From assembly GCF_014633365.1 (NCBI RefSeq), contig NC_068341.1, positions 62,001-126,000 on the forward strand: a stretch of DNA of 64,000 nucleotides, given 5' to 3'. A model generated the notes under the pieces. That model worked only from the letters and a program-made list of their open reading frames with translations, had not been told where the DNA came from and searched no databases. This DNA is from Diospyros lotus (lineage: Eukaryota; Streptophyta; Magnoliopsida; Ericales; Ebenaceae). Positions 12,706-25,069 of the stretch are shown here, piece by piece (the first letter of the stretch is position 1; each line of letters starts with the position of its first letter). The position numbers were made by a program, and so were the translations under genes.

Positions 12706-14767
12706 GAGAACACATTGTTAGAAATAGCGCAAAGGAAGTGGAACTCTGATTTCATTTCTATGAATCTATGTCAGAGTGTAAAGTTTGTCTTCAGCCATCT
12801 GCGTCTCCCTTACAATAAGTTGATGAGCCAACAAAAAAGTTTAGTCATGGAATGCGATCAAGTTAATTCAATGCGTTCGATTCTAAGTAGTTTTGATTCA
12901 CGACATTTCACCTTAATTTAGATTTGTCATTTGCGGCAGGAGGGGCATACATTACCCCCCAAATGCATTCAACCTTGAAAGAATATTAGATGAGCTAATA
13001 AACCAGTTTTATGTTTAATATTTTGACACAAAAATGAAAAATAATTAAAAATAAAAACAAAGAATCCTGCACTTGATCTTGATTATTCTGAAATCATGGC
13101 TAGTTATATGCCGGTTCAAGGTAGGTTCAGTCCAGACTACGACAACAGAAAGCTTTCAAATAAATATAAATTGTATTTTCTTTGTATTGACTTATAATGG
13201 TTCCTCTCCTCGTCCTGTCTTTCTGTCGAATGGCGTTGCGATTTGCAATGCAAAAGACGTCCCAATTTCGTCTCAAATTAAGGGTTCATCGATCTTTTTC
13301 TCAACAGAACCAAATCGTTTTATGATATGCAAAGCATAATATCAAGCTAACAAGAAGTTGGAGGTTCACAATCTCCAACCATAGTTCATGATCAGTTGCC
13401 ATATATAGAGTCAAGCAGGTGATGCTACAGGTATATATTCATCATCATCATCATTAACTGGCTTGAAACAAAGCAATGTGGATGCGGCACCCACCATGTT
13501 CTCCACTTATCCAAGAAGCTTGGCCCACTCCCTTTGCAGGATCTCATGCATTCCATACATGTCAGAAGCCTAGGGCAACGAGGACTGCACATCGCCGATG
13601 GAATAATAAAGATGTTTTCGGCAACTATGAGACTCAATTGGGAAAGCTTACCGCCCAGTTGAATGGGATCCAAAACTTTCCCCTTCCACATGGTTTTGAA
13701 GCCTTAGAAGAGCATCGACAGGCTGAAATTAGAGAGTAATATTACCCCCCTACAACTCAAATTGGCGATTGCAACGCACAGTATTTTCACTCATAATGTG
13801 GGGATAAGAACAAAAATAAAATTAAAAACCCAATTAAAGTAGAAAAAGAGAATAAAGGAGCCCCTACTACATAAACTGGTAAGGAAGAATATATTAGAGT
13901 GTTGCTTTTTGGACCCCTAGATTCTGTGTTCGAGCCTTGGCCAAGAGATAATTCAGCAGGTAAGGAACGACCTTAAAAAATGAAAAATGCTTGCCACCCT
14001 CACGTTTGCAGTTGTACTAAGGGTCAAAACTTGTCTGCTACGTTCCCTAATTTACGTTCCTGCTGAAATTATGGAGCTGAACAACGGGATGCTCATGATA
14101 ATACATTAACCAAAAGAGAATAAAAGAGCACTACAAAAATCCCCATATATGTACACAAATATATCTCACTAAAAAGGCTATCGAAATTATGTTATTTAAC
14201 ATAAATAGGTCAAGCTATATATAGAGGAAATAGTGTAGCCGAAAATCAGCACCGAAGTAGAGGGTCAGTTGATGATGATAAGGAACCTTTTGGTTTTTTC
14301 AACATGCATAAGATATTATTTGAAATGGACAAAGCTTTATGGTCTAGCATTTGAGAAGCTTCGTGAAGTGCTTGTTTAGGACTTAACTTTCATTTGTCCA
14401 TATTTTGAGAAAGGAAAAAAAAAAAATCTATCTTTCATTTCCATTCCTATACTACGATTTGCATTTCAAACAGACATGAACGCAATAGTTATTTATAGGA
14501 TAACTTTCATCTTGAAAGTTATTTTGATTTTTTATATGATATATATACAAATCAATTATTTTCGATGAAGCTTATATATTGTATATTATAAATAATTTTT
14601 ACATGACTAGACATTGAGGTGATATCTTCGCACGCATGTCTAGGACTCTAGACACAAATAAGCAGTATTTTATTTTTTTAATTATCTATGAGTGTTTATG
14701 TCTCTAGCATAACCATTAGATAAAATATGGAGGGAAGTGAAGGATTCCTCTTTTAACATTATGTTGT
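12706..14767. other. 3'UTR and intergenic, no clear gene
   Basis: The first few hundred bases are presumably 3'UTR of the MYB-CC gene. Around 13440-13740 both strands have short frames of about 87 codons with lower AT content. The + strand frame carries YETQLGKLTAQLNG and the - strand frame has several Cys and Trp, but neither resembles a family I know. A fold-back with a tRNA-like B-box phrase lies at about 13855-14075. The remainder is AT-rich. Confidence 0.45.
13855..14075 (+). repeat. Possible SINE-like fold-back relic
   Basis: GTGTTCGAGCC near 13929 resembles an RNA polymerase III B box. AATTCAGCAGGTAAGGAACG (about 13951) and ACGTTCCTGCTGAAATT (about 14054) are largely complementary. 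An A box, a poly-A tail and flanking duplications were not found, so this is only a suggestion. Confidence 0.25.
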
Positions 14768-15243
14768 TGTCAAAAATACGATAATAGAAATTTCTTTAGA
14801 GTAGAGGAAATTGTAGTTTGAAGCAGTAAGATGCCGATGTACGAAAAGACAACCGCTAGAAAGACTATCTCGTAGAGAAGGCTTCTGGAGAGAAGTGAGC
14901 CACGGAAAGGCTGAGTTGGAGATGAGGTGTCTCTCAGAGAGAGGTAAACCCTTCAGAGGTAGCGTCTCTCGAAAATTGATGACTGGCTAGGAGCCCAGAT
15001 TCGACTGGAGCCTCTCGGAGAGGGTCTGATACACCCCTCAGAGAAGAATCGATATTGGCTTCTAAAAAGAGAAAGGGTCTCTTTCATGAAGATGTTTTAA
15101 AGGGGCTTGAAGAGAACATGGGATCTCTTGGAGGGATAAATGAGAACTGGGCTCAGCTTTCGAAAAAACTGTAGCATGCGACAAATATTAGAAGGCTTGT
15201 GGGAAAGATCTCTCGCAAAGACCCTCTGATGGTCAAGTCACCG
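14768..15243 (-). repeat. Truncated 3' LTR of Tat-like element
   Basis: Aligns with the first 475 bases (+ strand order) of 19211-20028, from TGTCAAAAATAC to GGTCAAGTCA, with many substitutions. The match stops abruptly at 15243, where the other LTR continues with its TATA region, so this copy has lost its U3 part. Confidence 0.75.
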
Positions 15244-15667
15244 GGCCCTTCGAGCAATATCACATCGCCTGCTTACCGCCCACGCGACTACAAAGGAAGG
15301 GGACATCCCTCTACAAGATGACCATTCCCCTAAGGGTGTGGATCCACCTAACTTCTTTTCTCGTTTTCGCTCATCTTTTTCACTTAATCTTAGCTTCTTT
15401 ATATTCACTGGGATAATTCCTTGTTACTTTACTTAACTTCTTTTTATTTACTTAAACTCATTATTTCTCTTTTCTTTGCGCGCAACAATGAGGCAAACGG
15501 CATTAGGCTCACGAAAGAGGGTAGGCTTTGTAGCCACTCCTGAGGGTTCATCTCACGAACCAGCAGCCCCATGCACCTAGCCAACATAAAAGGTTGGAGA
15601 GGCAGTGGCCGCACCACATTAGAGGAAGAAGAAGAGGGGTAGGCATGAAGCAGAAAGGGACGAAGCA

Positions 15668-17250
15668 ATGTTCCGCCCGATCATGAACCTCACCATTCCA
15701 GAGAAGGAGAAGCTTCCTACTACCGATTTTGGGCTCACCAATGAACCTCTTCCCCGACTGTCTATGTCTTCTGTTAGAGCTCCATTAGGCAAGATGAGTA
15801 AAGCCGATCACGGGGGGCTTGTTCAGAGACGTAGAGAACCCATGACAGTTGAAATGGGAATGAGTCATAGCCCCATCAGCGCGGCGGACGTTGAGGTGTC
15901 CTCCAGGCTAGATCAGATAGCCATCGACACCGCTCAAAGACGAGGCCACGACATCTACAAGTGGGTTGTGATCAATCCCCAATGCCTGGGCCATCAAGTC
16001 TTGAACATCGAGGATCCCTAACGAAGCCTCAATCTTGTCCTGTCGGAGATGCCTCCTCCCATTGAGAAGGCATATGATTTGGGCTGAGGGCGCTAGGCAC
16101 AAGGCGAGCCTTTTCAGATTTTGTTAAGGGGTCCTAGACACTGACACAATCGACACACTTGGTGTTAGGGCCCACATGATATACTCCATTATTCTCCCTC
16201 GTGATGAAGGGTTGTATTTTTGCAATTCCCCCGAGGACATGGACAATTTCGAGTATCACCTTACCATCGTAAGTCATTTCTTCTAGATTTCTAGTACTCT
16301 CTTCATTACTCTATGGCCTTTTTCTTACAATTTTTCTCTTGTTCCTTGAAAGGAGCCCAGGGTTTCGTGGCGACGAACCCCATGAATAGAGCTCGTCTGG
16401 TGGCTAAAGAGGCCGAGCTGAACGAATAGAGGAATAAGTCAGCCTCCTAAAATCAAGAACGGTAGCTCCTGAACTAGTACATTCAAGACTTGGACTTCGA
16501 GGAACAGGGGCTGCATTTGGAGAACGAGTGACTAGCTTCTTTGCACAGGTCCCTGGAAGTGAACTACCAAAAGGCCCAAGCAGAGTTGGAGCACAACCAT
16601 GCCACTCACTAAGAACTGGTCGCCTCGTTTCAGGACTTCCGGGAGGAAGCTTCTCACCTGCAGACTAATCTAGATAGCGCAAAGTAACGGGCGATTGAGG
16701 AGTAGCAGAAGGTGTGAAGACTAAAAGTGGAGGTTGACTGGGCAGTGACCAACAAGTAGTGGGACGTGGAAAAGGCCGTAAAGAAAGTAGTCAGGGACTA
16801 CTGACTTTTCGTGGACTATTTTCGCCAAAAGAATGAATATGCCTCGTGCTATTCAAAGTTCGGCTTCTACCACGGTCATACCTTCCTGGAAGCGAGGCGG
16901 CTGCACGAGTCGTTTGATGACATGGTTTTCGCTGATGCCATCTCCTTCGTCCTTCTTCAGGACTAGCACAGGTACGAGCCAAACGACTCAGGGCCTGACG
17001 AGTGCGTGTGACGAGCATTAGAGGACGACTTGAGTAACCTACTGGGCCCCTGAAATCCTTATGTAATAAATCCTGAGGAGGACGAGTTCCTGGCGGGCAC
17101 GACCAACATCGAAGTCTCCGTCGACATGGCCCACACCATTCATTTGATCGAGCAAGGCCTAGAAGTGGATGTCGTTGGCCAAGCTCCGCAGAGCTCATTC
17201 CAGGAAGAAAGCTCAAGACCAGTTGACTTTCCCCCCGATCAAGATTAGTA
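15668..17250 (+). pseudogene. Degenerate antisense coiled-coil ORF of Tat-like element
   Basis: An open stretch of 117 codons (15668-16021) is followed, in broken frames, by a long run of helix-forming residues with many Glu, Gln, Ala and Leu (about 16380-16800), interrupted by several stop codons. Near 16800-16980 there are phrases such as FVDYFRQKNEYASCYS and FGFYHGHTFLEARRL. It reads in the opposite direction to the element and lies beside its 3' LTR. Some Tat-lineage elements (Grande is one) are known to carry an antisense extra ORF in this place. The match is by position and composition only; no function is claimed. Confidence 0.5.
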
Positions 17251-17639
17251 TAAGCTTTCTTGTTATTATTATTATTTTAATTTAAGATTTGTAGAACATT
17301 AACTCTTGCATACTGTGTATCAGATTCTCTTATTTTGGATGTATACGGCTTTTAGATACACTATCGTGCTCAATACATACTATGATATTGCCTTTAGCTC
17401 TTTATTTGCTTGTCAACTTTATCTGTTGTGTTAGTTTCTTTTACTTTACAAACTGACCATGTGACAACTTGGGGGCGACGAGGTGCTTGACATTTGTTTC
17501 TTTATTCTTATGGTGTGTGTGGGCTACCCGCAATAGGAGTTTACCGACCCGCCTTTATCGCATACTTAGATCTTTCTTAGAGATACTTACAACCTTTGTT
17601 TTTACCATTCCGAGTCCATGTTAGGCATTGTATCTCAAC

Positions 17640-18650
17640 TATAAACCCAAGACCCGAGTTTGGTGAGGAGTCTGTGTCTGCCTCACCCTGAGGCTTCAAG
17701 GCTTTCATATGGATCACCTGGATCACGGTACCCTGCCACGGGTCTCCCTAGCAGCTACTCCTCACTAAATGGCTCTGCATCGGATGATCACCGTGTATCC
17801 AGGTTTGCCATGAGTCCTAGCGCTAGATTCCAACCATGTGTTCAAGTTTGCTGGGAGACCTAGCATCGGATCCTCACGGGAAGTCTAGGAAAAACTTATC
17901 AGCTTGACGCTAGTCTGTCGTAAGGGATCTAGGTTGGTTTCTCACTTCAACACTGAACTATACTGGTGAATCTAGGTTAGTTTAAGGGGCATTACATTGG
18001 ATCACCTTTGGGTATCCAAGGCGGCTGCTCAGCCTTACACACGTTTCCCCTATTTCATGCCCTTTTTTAGACTCATTTACCATGGGGGATCTTGGTTCGA
18101 CCCAGGGTCATTAATTGGAATTTTGTCAGACTTTCCAAGTTTGTCAGGAGTCTTGGCGTCGGATCTACCAATGAGTCAAGATTAGCCCCCACTACAAGAA
18201 AACCTGCGTTTAGAGACGGATTTTTTCGTCTCAAATTAGGCTTAGCACCAGACTCACGCAAGGGATCTAGGTTAGTTTGCAGGTATTTTGCATTGGAACG
18301 CATCCAAGAATCGAGGAGGGTCTGAGGCCATTACGCCAAATCACAATCAGGCGAGTTTGTCATATAAGGTTGATTGTAATTTCATGCTTTTCTTGGGCCC
18401 CTTTGGGTTCATCTGACCCAAGGGTTCTAGGTTAGACCCGAGATTATTCACCAAACTATTGCCAGTCATTCCAAGTTTGTCGAAAGGCTTGGCATCGGAT
18501 CTACCAAGGAGTTAAAGTTAGCCCCTGGGCTTAGCACCAGACTCACGCAAGTTATCTAAGTTAGCCTACAAGCATTGCATCATAATTATCCAGGAATCCG
18601 AGAAAGTCTGTGGTCTTAACACCAGATCGCCACTTATCGAGTTGGGCCTT
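17640..18650. repeat. Degenerate tandem repeat zone in Tat-like element
   Basis: Phrases such as GGGATCTAGGTTAGTTT, GCTTAGCACCAGACTCACGC, GGCATCGGATCTACCAA and TTCCAAGTTTGTC recur in varied order between 17700 and 18620. One pair (about 18120-18290 and 18470-18590) aligns well apart from an insertion at 18190. Internal tandem repeats between coding parts and LTR are common in Tat/Ogre elements. Confidence 0.6.
18190..18238 (+). mobile_element. 49-bp CACTA transposon end fragment
   Basis: Starts CACTACAAGAAAACCTGCGT and continues with TTTAGAGACGGATTTTTTCG and TCTCAAAT. This matches the right terminus of the 21633-28458 element read on the other strand. Alignment with the neighbouring repeat near 18510-18530 (TTAGCCCC then GGGCTTAGCACC) shows that this block is an insertion into the Tat repeat. 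The second CACTA end is absent. Confidence 0.8.
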
Positions 18651-18983
18651 ATAGGACATAAGCTCCCCATTACCTCCATTATTCTATCGCTGTCGAGCTT
18701 GGCAGTGTCGGGGCTCATCAAAATTGACTCCCTGTCATGGTCCCTACATCACACATTATAACAACCATACATATGTATAGACATCATACACAAGGGAATT
18801 TACGTGGTATGGCTTATAACATCACCTACATCCACGAGAATACAGGGGGTATATCATTTTATTTATTCGGGGGGGGGGGGGTTACAGTACATAGGAAAAT
18901 CTAAAAAGGAATCCTGATCCATAACATGGTCAGGAAGTGCTCCTCGTAGCGCATGACACCTTGTGTCTTGCTCGTCATCCCTC

Positions 18984-19166
18984 CTAGTGGCTCCTGTGAC
19001 TAGAACGGCTAGAAAGTACATTTTGAGGTGCATGGTGTTCCACTAGTACTGGTCGTAGCAGGGGCACTAGGGTGGGCTCTCCAGTAGCTGCTGTTCTGAA
19101 ACAAGTACTTCTTCGTGTTTGGTGGCGCGGGCTTCCCAAATCGGTCGATTTGGTGTTTTGGGTCAT
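18984..19166 (-). pseudogene. Remnant gag N-terminus of Tat-like element
   Basis: A 60-codon minus-strand frame begins with ATG 14 bases after the priming-site region, the position of gag in such elements. It starts MTQNTKSTDLGSP and is basic and Ser/Arg-rich. It stops at 18984 with no capsid or zinc knuckle downstream, so it is a stub left after loss of gag-pol. Confidence 0.4.
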
Positions 19167-19210
19167 TTTGGCTTTTTGTCCGTTTGCTACAGACGACGCC
19201 AAATTTTTAT

Positions 19211-20028
19211 TGTCAAAAATACAACAATAGAAACTTCTTTAGAGTTGGGGATATCTTTGTCTGAAGCCGAGTAAGATGTCGATGTCTGAAAATACAACTA
19301 CTGGAAAGGCTCTCTCGAAGAAAGGGCTTCCCGAGAAAAGTAAGCTGCGGAAAGGCTAAGTCAAAGAGGAGGTGTCTCTCTGATAGAGGTAAACCCCTCA
19401 GAGAAGCAGCGTCTCTCAAAAATGGACGACTGACTATGAGCCCGAATTCAATAGGAGGCTCTCGGAGGGAGTCTGATACACCCCTCGGAAAGGAATCGAT
19501 TGGTTTCCAAAAAGAGAAAGGGTTTCTTTTGGGAATGTGTTTTAAAGGGTTTCGGAGAGAATAGGGATCTCTCGGAAGGATAAAGGAGAACTGGGCTCAG
19601 CTTCCGGAAGAATTGCAGTATGCGATACAGATTAGAAAGATTGTGGGAAAGATCTCTTGGAAAAACCCTCCGACAGTCAAGTCAGTATCTAGGAAAAGAA
19701 ATGGTCACAAAAAGAAATGAAGAGGACTTCGAAAAGGGTAATTTGAGAGAATTTATATGGGTTACCAGATGTTCCGATCTCGCTAATCGTGTTGTGCCTT
19801 GCCTTTTATAAGAGTCCAAGTCTCGATCATTGATTGGGACATGTGTGCAACGGTCTTGGTGGCCTCTCAGAGAGGCTTCTCCAAGAGAGAATCTTCTTAA
19901 AGAGGCTTATCCGAGGGTTTTTCTGAGAGTGCCTCTCGGCAGCTACCGATAGGCCTCCGCAGCCTTCTCTTTAAGAGCTTTCTCTCTGAGAGAACTCTCT
20001 CAAAAAGAAAAAGGCCAGGTACCACACA
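19211..20028 (-). repeat. 5' LTR of Tat-like element
   Basis: The longer LTR copy. On the minus strand TTATAAAAGGC near 19800 is a good TATA box, placing U3 at 19810-20028 and R-U5 below it. The sequence is full of CTCTC/GAGAG phrases. The start at 20028 (TGTGTGG on the minus strand) is the best TG candidate but is not fixed by the truncated partner LTR. Confidence 0.65.
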
Positions 20029-21632
20029 TTGTAACTGATATTTTTGTAATTTGCTTAATAGGTATTTTCTTTTGTTGTTCATACATCAAAAGTTTAAAGA
20101 AAAAAATGATCAAATATCGAGTTCCCACCATTGAGTATAATGCGTTGAATCTAGTGTCTTTTAAGCTACAAACTAGACTTTGAACAAATGAGATATAACT
20201 TACAAGATTAATAGTAAAATTTAAAAAAAAAAAAAACAAGAATCCTTGATATAAATTATAAAATTAATTATTCATATTATACCCCACAATTCTTCATTAT
20301 TCCATGCAATTTTGTAGCAATAGGCCATAGGCACACATATTAATTTATGAGTGCTCTATAAATTTGGTCACAAATTACATAAGAATGACCCCATTCCACC
20401 CTCATATAACTAAATCCATTAAATATATACTGCAATTACAAACATCACCTCTAAAGGATATAAAATTCATTAATATAACCCTCATTATTGGGATGTGTTT
20501 TTTGTTGAAAAAATTAGGGATTGTTTTTTTTTTTTAAATCACACCCGAACTCATAAATAAACTTTATTTTTGAAAAGTTCTCGTATTTCCCTTAATTTAG
20601 CAATTTTTTTAAAAAATAGAGATTTAGCATTAAATATAGAATATCTCACAAAACGTAGCATAAATTGAACCTAATTAACATGCAATAATTAATTTCAAAT
20701 CAAGATTATTACATGTCTAAATTGAGACTAGTCAAATGAAAGGAAAACTAATAGGAATTTTACAGAGTTTAAGGTATGAAAAAGTAAAATTAAGGAGTAT
20801 CTTTTATTTAGATTTTTTTTTTCCTTCAATTTGCTCGGATTATCTATTGACACATTTGAATATGTCAAATGATTTTTTATGCATATCAATAACTACATGA
20901 TGCATATAAACTTCTTATACCTATTTATCATGAAAGAGTGATAATCGTCATTTATTATTTATTAAATAAACCTAAGTTATTTGGTTCAAGGTGAAATGCC
21001 AAACCCTTGATAACAATGTACTACTGCCCTCTTCCCAAGTTTATCCATATACTATTAAGAGACAAAAATATGGTCATATGCGAATGTGTGCCATTAAAAA
21101 TGAATTATAATTCAATAATTATAAATTATACATTTCTCCATAAATTTCAAATATATGGTACAATTTATCCCAATTAAACAATCTCATGCATAATAAGATG
21201 CGTACATTGCAAACAAAAACCCAAAACTTTATTAGTGTCACCTTAGAATCTTGAAAAAATTTCAAAAATTTCTCCTTTCTCCCATTTCTTCTCCTGTCTC
21301 ATCATTAGTAAACCTTTGACCATCACCATATTATCGCAAAAACTTGCCGCTAAACCTTTACTCCATCACCAATCGCCACCCGTTTCTCTTCATAGTTGAA
21401 AAGGCAGAAAAATCACCAGAATTACCACATTTTCATCTTTTCTTGAAACCCAATTCATCAGACTAGTTTTTTTGGCAACCAAAAACTTTGGTTTTTTCTT
21501 CTTTTTCCTCATCTTTTTCTTTCTTGTCCTTCAACATTGAAGGCAACCATCAGTATTTATAGGTGAAAGTCCCTTATTTCGTCTTAACAATGTTGCCGTT
21601 GCCGCTATCGTCTACCCGCTGACAATTCATCA
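20029..21632. other. AT-rich intergenic, no gene seen
   Basis: Strongly AT-rich with several A and T runs. No frame longer than about 80 codons and no domain. Around 21250-21600 the sequence becomes CT-rich just before the CACTA insertion site. No terminal repeats noticed. Confidence 0.55.
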
Positions 21633-21639
21633 CACTACA

Positions 21640-22070
21640 AGAAAATAGTCAATTTGAGACGGATTTAGAGACGGATTTCTAGTTTGAGACGGATTTAAAG
21701 ACGGATTTTGACCGTCGCAAAAACTCCCGTCGGTAAATTTCAGACGGATTTACAGACAGATTTAAGACGGATTTTGAGACGGAAATTTTCCGTCTCTATT
21801 TGAGACGGATTTACAAACGGATTTAAAGACGGTTATAGAGACGGATTTTGAGACGGAAATATTCCGTCTCTGTTTGAGACGGAATTAAAGACGGATTTAG
21901 AGACAGATTCTATCTATATTAGAGACGGATTTAGAGACGGATTAGAGACGGATTTAGAGACGGAATTTAAGACTGATTGGGCGATGATTTGAGACGGATT
22001 AGGGACGGTTATAGAGACGGATTTTGAGACGAAAATTTTCCGTCTCTGTTTGTGACGGAATTAAAGATGT
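21640..22070. repeat. Left subterminal repeat array of CACTA element
   Basis: About twenty copies of GAGACGGA or its complement, spaced 10-25 bases, mostly as GAGACGGATTTAGAGACGG variants. In En/Spm-type elements such arrays are binding sites for the TNPA-type protein. The array runs straight into the truncated transposase reading frame at about 22070. Confidence 0.85.
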
Positions 22071-23480
22071 CTTTCGACCATGCTTCAGCGTGAATGCTTT
22101 TGAATTCTCCATGCAATACGGACATGCTAACTTGCCTGCAGTCATCCAACCTGATAGCATACCATAGGCTGGGAAGTCATTAATAGTCCACATCAGTGCA
22201 ACCCTAATTTGAAAGTTTTGTTTTAATGAAATATCATATGTTGGCACGCCAATATCCCATAACATTTTCAACTCATCTATGACAGGTTGTAGGAACACAT
22301 CTATTTTGGATTTCGAATTGTGAGGACCAGGGATGATTATTGTAAGAAACAAATACTCTTGTCGCATGCACATCTATGGAGGAAGATTATAAGGAGTGAC
22401 AATCACAGGCCAACATGAATAGGTTTTCCCAGATTGACCATATGGTGTGAAGCCATCAGCACATAGCCCAAGCCTGATATTGCGTGGTTCACAAGCAAAA
22501 TCAGGATGCACATTATCGAAGTGCTTCCATGCTTCTCCATCAGATGGGTGGGATAACACACCAGGCTCCCGTGGGTTTTCATAGTGCCATCTCATCTCCC
22601 CAGCTGTTGTCTTCGACGCGTAAAGCCTCTGGAGCCTAGGTGTTATAGGTAAATACCACATCCGTTTAATTGGAACATCCTTTCGCCTCCCAGGACCTAC
22701 CTTGCGGCTTGTATATCGTGGGGCATGACAAAACTTGCACTCGATTGCATTTGTATCATCTTTAAAATAAAGCATACACATATTAACACAACAATCAATC
22801 TTTTGGAACCCAAGGCCCAGCTTAGAAACCATCTTCTTTGTCCTGTAAAAGTCGTTGGGCATCCGGTTGCCTTCGGGCATCAACTCATTTATTAGTTGCA
22901 CCCAAGCATTATAGCATTGCTCAGATAAGTTGAAATCAGCCTTAATACCAAGCATCCTCATCGCTGTAGAAAGTTCGGTGTGAGTAGTGCAACCATCATA
23001 TATTGGTGTTCTTGCATTATCCAACATTTCATAGAAGTCTTGCGCATCTACATTGGGCTCTTCTTCTTCATTTTCCAACGTATGTGCCCTAACAGAAGGA
23101 CCTGCACCATCCATCACCATTGCATCATATGGATTTGGATTATCCTCGTAAACCCCTTGTGCTTCATTATATGCACCAGCATTCGTTCGGACCTGGGATT
23201 CCATGGGAGGCTCGTCTTCCCCATGGCATGTCCAGTAATAGTAATGGGCCATGAATCCCTTCTGATAAAGATGCAACTTCACATCATCCACACTTAGAAA
23301 TTTTCTACATTGACACTTAACACACGGACACCTTAAGGTCTCATCGTCCTGTGTGAACTGTGGTCGAGCACATACATAATGTATGAAGCTCTCAACTCCG
23401 CATATGAACTCATTTGTTATCCCTCGACGATTAGGTGCCACTCTATTATACATCCATGCTCGCTGCTCACGTACGTCCAT
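21999..23480 (-). pseudogene. TNP2-like CACTA transposase, truncated
   Basis: Coding begins with ATG at 23480 on the minus strand and runs 368 codons to a TAG at 22374-22376, then continues in the same frame to about 22080. The N-terminal transposase-associated domain (about residues 7-88) shows RAWMYNR, CPCVKCQCRK and HLYQKGF...YYYWTCHGE. The TNP2 core follows with WYLPITPRLQRLYAS, LSHPSDGEAWKHF and LCADGFTPYGQSG. The stop falls between LPP and MCMR, where relatives have Trp, so TGG became TAG. After the KHGRK region the frame runs into subterminal repeat, so the catalytic C-terminal half is deleted. The product would be non-functional. Confidence 0.92.
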
Positions 23481-25069
23481 GATCTACAATAGATTCACAT
23501 CAATTCTTAGCGCACATCAAAACTCTCAACCCCTATGACTAATATATATAATATTCCCCTAGCCATATATGTACAAAGACAATTATAAAAGTTTTTTTAT
23601 TTGAGTTTTTTTTTAATCTTTATCCACTGAACCACTCCTTATAACTCCTTAAAATTTGAAGGTTGGGACCTATCCCATCTGGAAATGAGTCGTGATATGA
23701 CCACTAGCGGACGCATTTACTCACGGTACGAAATTTCGGCAGCATCCCAACGCAATTCTCCAAATGCACGATAAGGATTATGTGTTGATCCATACGAGTT
23801 ACACTCAATTTGAGTCAATCGCATAAATCAGAACATATTCCTATATGCAACTGGAGAACAACATGAGATGCTACCGAATTTTCGTATCATGCATCAGTAA
23901 ATTAATGCGTATCCACCGGGCACACAACATGACATCAAATTTTCAGACTGTCCAACTGGACAATTCAGTGACCTCCTCGCTCCATCGAGGAGGTCACCAA
24001 ATGGGAACCTAAGGCTAATTTCTAACAAATTTAACTAAATTGCTGAAAATTATTTAATTAATTATATTCTTTATTTAATATAATTTCCTTTTTAAATCTA
24101 GCAGTCTCCCCTCTAACCGGACTATACCCCCTATAAGATTGTTTAAAATCACAAAAAATTCATCTTACAGATAATTACCAACATGTTCATAATGATAGAT
24201 CATTCGCACAAATAGCAATTGAAAATGCAAGATCATAATATATCATATTATGACTAATTAAATACAAGTTCTATATAATTTTTATATGATCTCGATGCAA
24301 TTAAATTATAATCAAATTTTTAATTTTAGAGTTAGAACTCAACCAATTTAGCCATCAAAATCAAGTATGGTTGGTCTAAATCAAGGCTTCAAGACTTATA
24401 CAGTGATACCAATATTATGCAACTTCCAAGAACAAAAAACAAAATTATGCAATTGTATTAATAACAATCATAATAGAATTGTCAAATGCTTCAATTCCAG
24501 AATTTTCTTTCAAGCATACAAAAATAAAGGTCCCACTTGTTTCTTTTTTATGTATTTGTTTATTGTTGTTTCAAAATTAAAATAAAAAGAAAAGCCTTAG
24601 AAATACCTTTGTTTACCAACAAAATCAAAGCACAGACATGTCTCAAATCACCACATCTACACACCAAACCCAGCAAATGGAAGTTCAACACCTCATTTTT
24701 TGGCAACAAAATCAATCAGACGCACATAAAAATTAAATGCAGAGACATCACAATGCAAGAACCCGCAATAATCACATGGGTTTCAAATCATAAAAATAAA
24801 AAATCCATCAATGCATGAAATCGGCGAGATTGGTAAAATTCAATTAAGTAAAAGAAAAGAGAAAAGAATTACTCACTTGCTCTGACCTTGGATTTACTGA
24901 TTTTCTGCCTTTGGTAAAACTTCAGAATAGAGATTTGGAAGAGCCTCTCCGAAATGACAGTGGTCGCCTCGACTGAAGTAGCTGGTGGAGGTTTTAACAG
25001 TGTCGATGGAGAGAATGGGGGCGAGCTGGTGATGGTTATGACTTCAGTAGCTTGGGAATGAGGGCAAGA
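23481..25069. other. CACTA interior upstream of transposase
   Basis: Noncoding between the transposase start and the GC-rich minisatellite, presumably leader and introns of the transposase transcript. No second protein (TNPA-like) could be recognised. A - strand frame at 24869-25198 is low-complexity Ala/Leu/Ser produced by the neighbouring repeat and is not counted as a gene. Confidence 0.5.

Larger units (their letters stand above)
14768..20028 (-). mobile_element. Non-autonomous Tat/Ogre-like gypsy element
   Basis: Two direct copies of an LTR starting TGTCAAAAATAC flank a 4 kb interior. Read on the minus strand, the LTR at 19211-20028 is the 5' LTR. It ends ...TTTTTGACA and is followed by TTTGGCGTCGTCTGT (19203 downward), close to the TTGGCGCCGTCTGTGG priming region of Tat/Ogre-group elements. 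The other LTR (14768 to about 15243) keeps only the matching 475 bases. The interior keeps a start of gag, a tandem-repeat zone and a degenerate antisense coiled-coil frame. Protease, reverse transcriptase and integrase are missing. TTGT occurs next to both outer ends (14764-14767 and 20029-20032), a weak target duplication, so the upper boundary is approximate. Confidence 0.7.
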
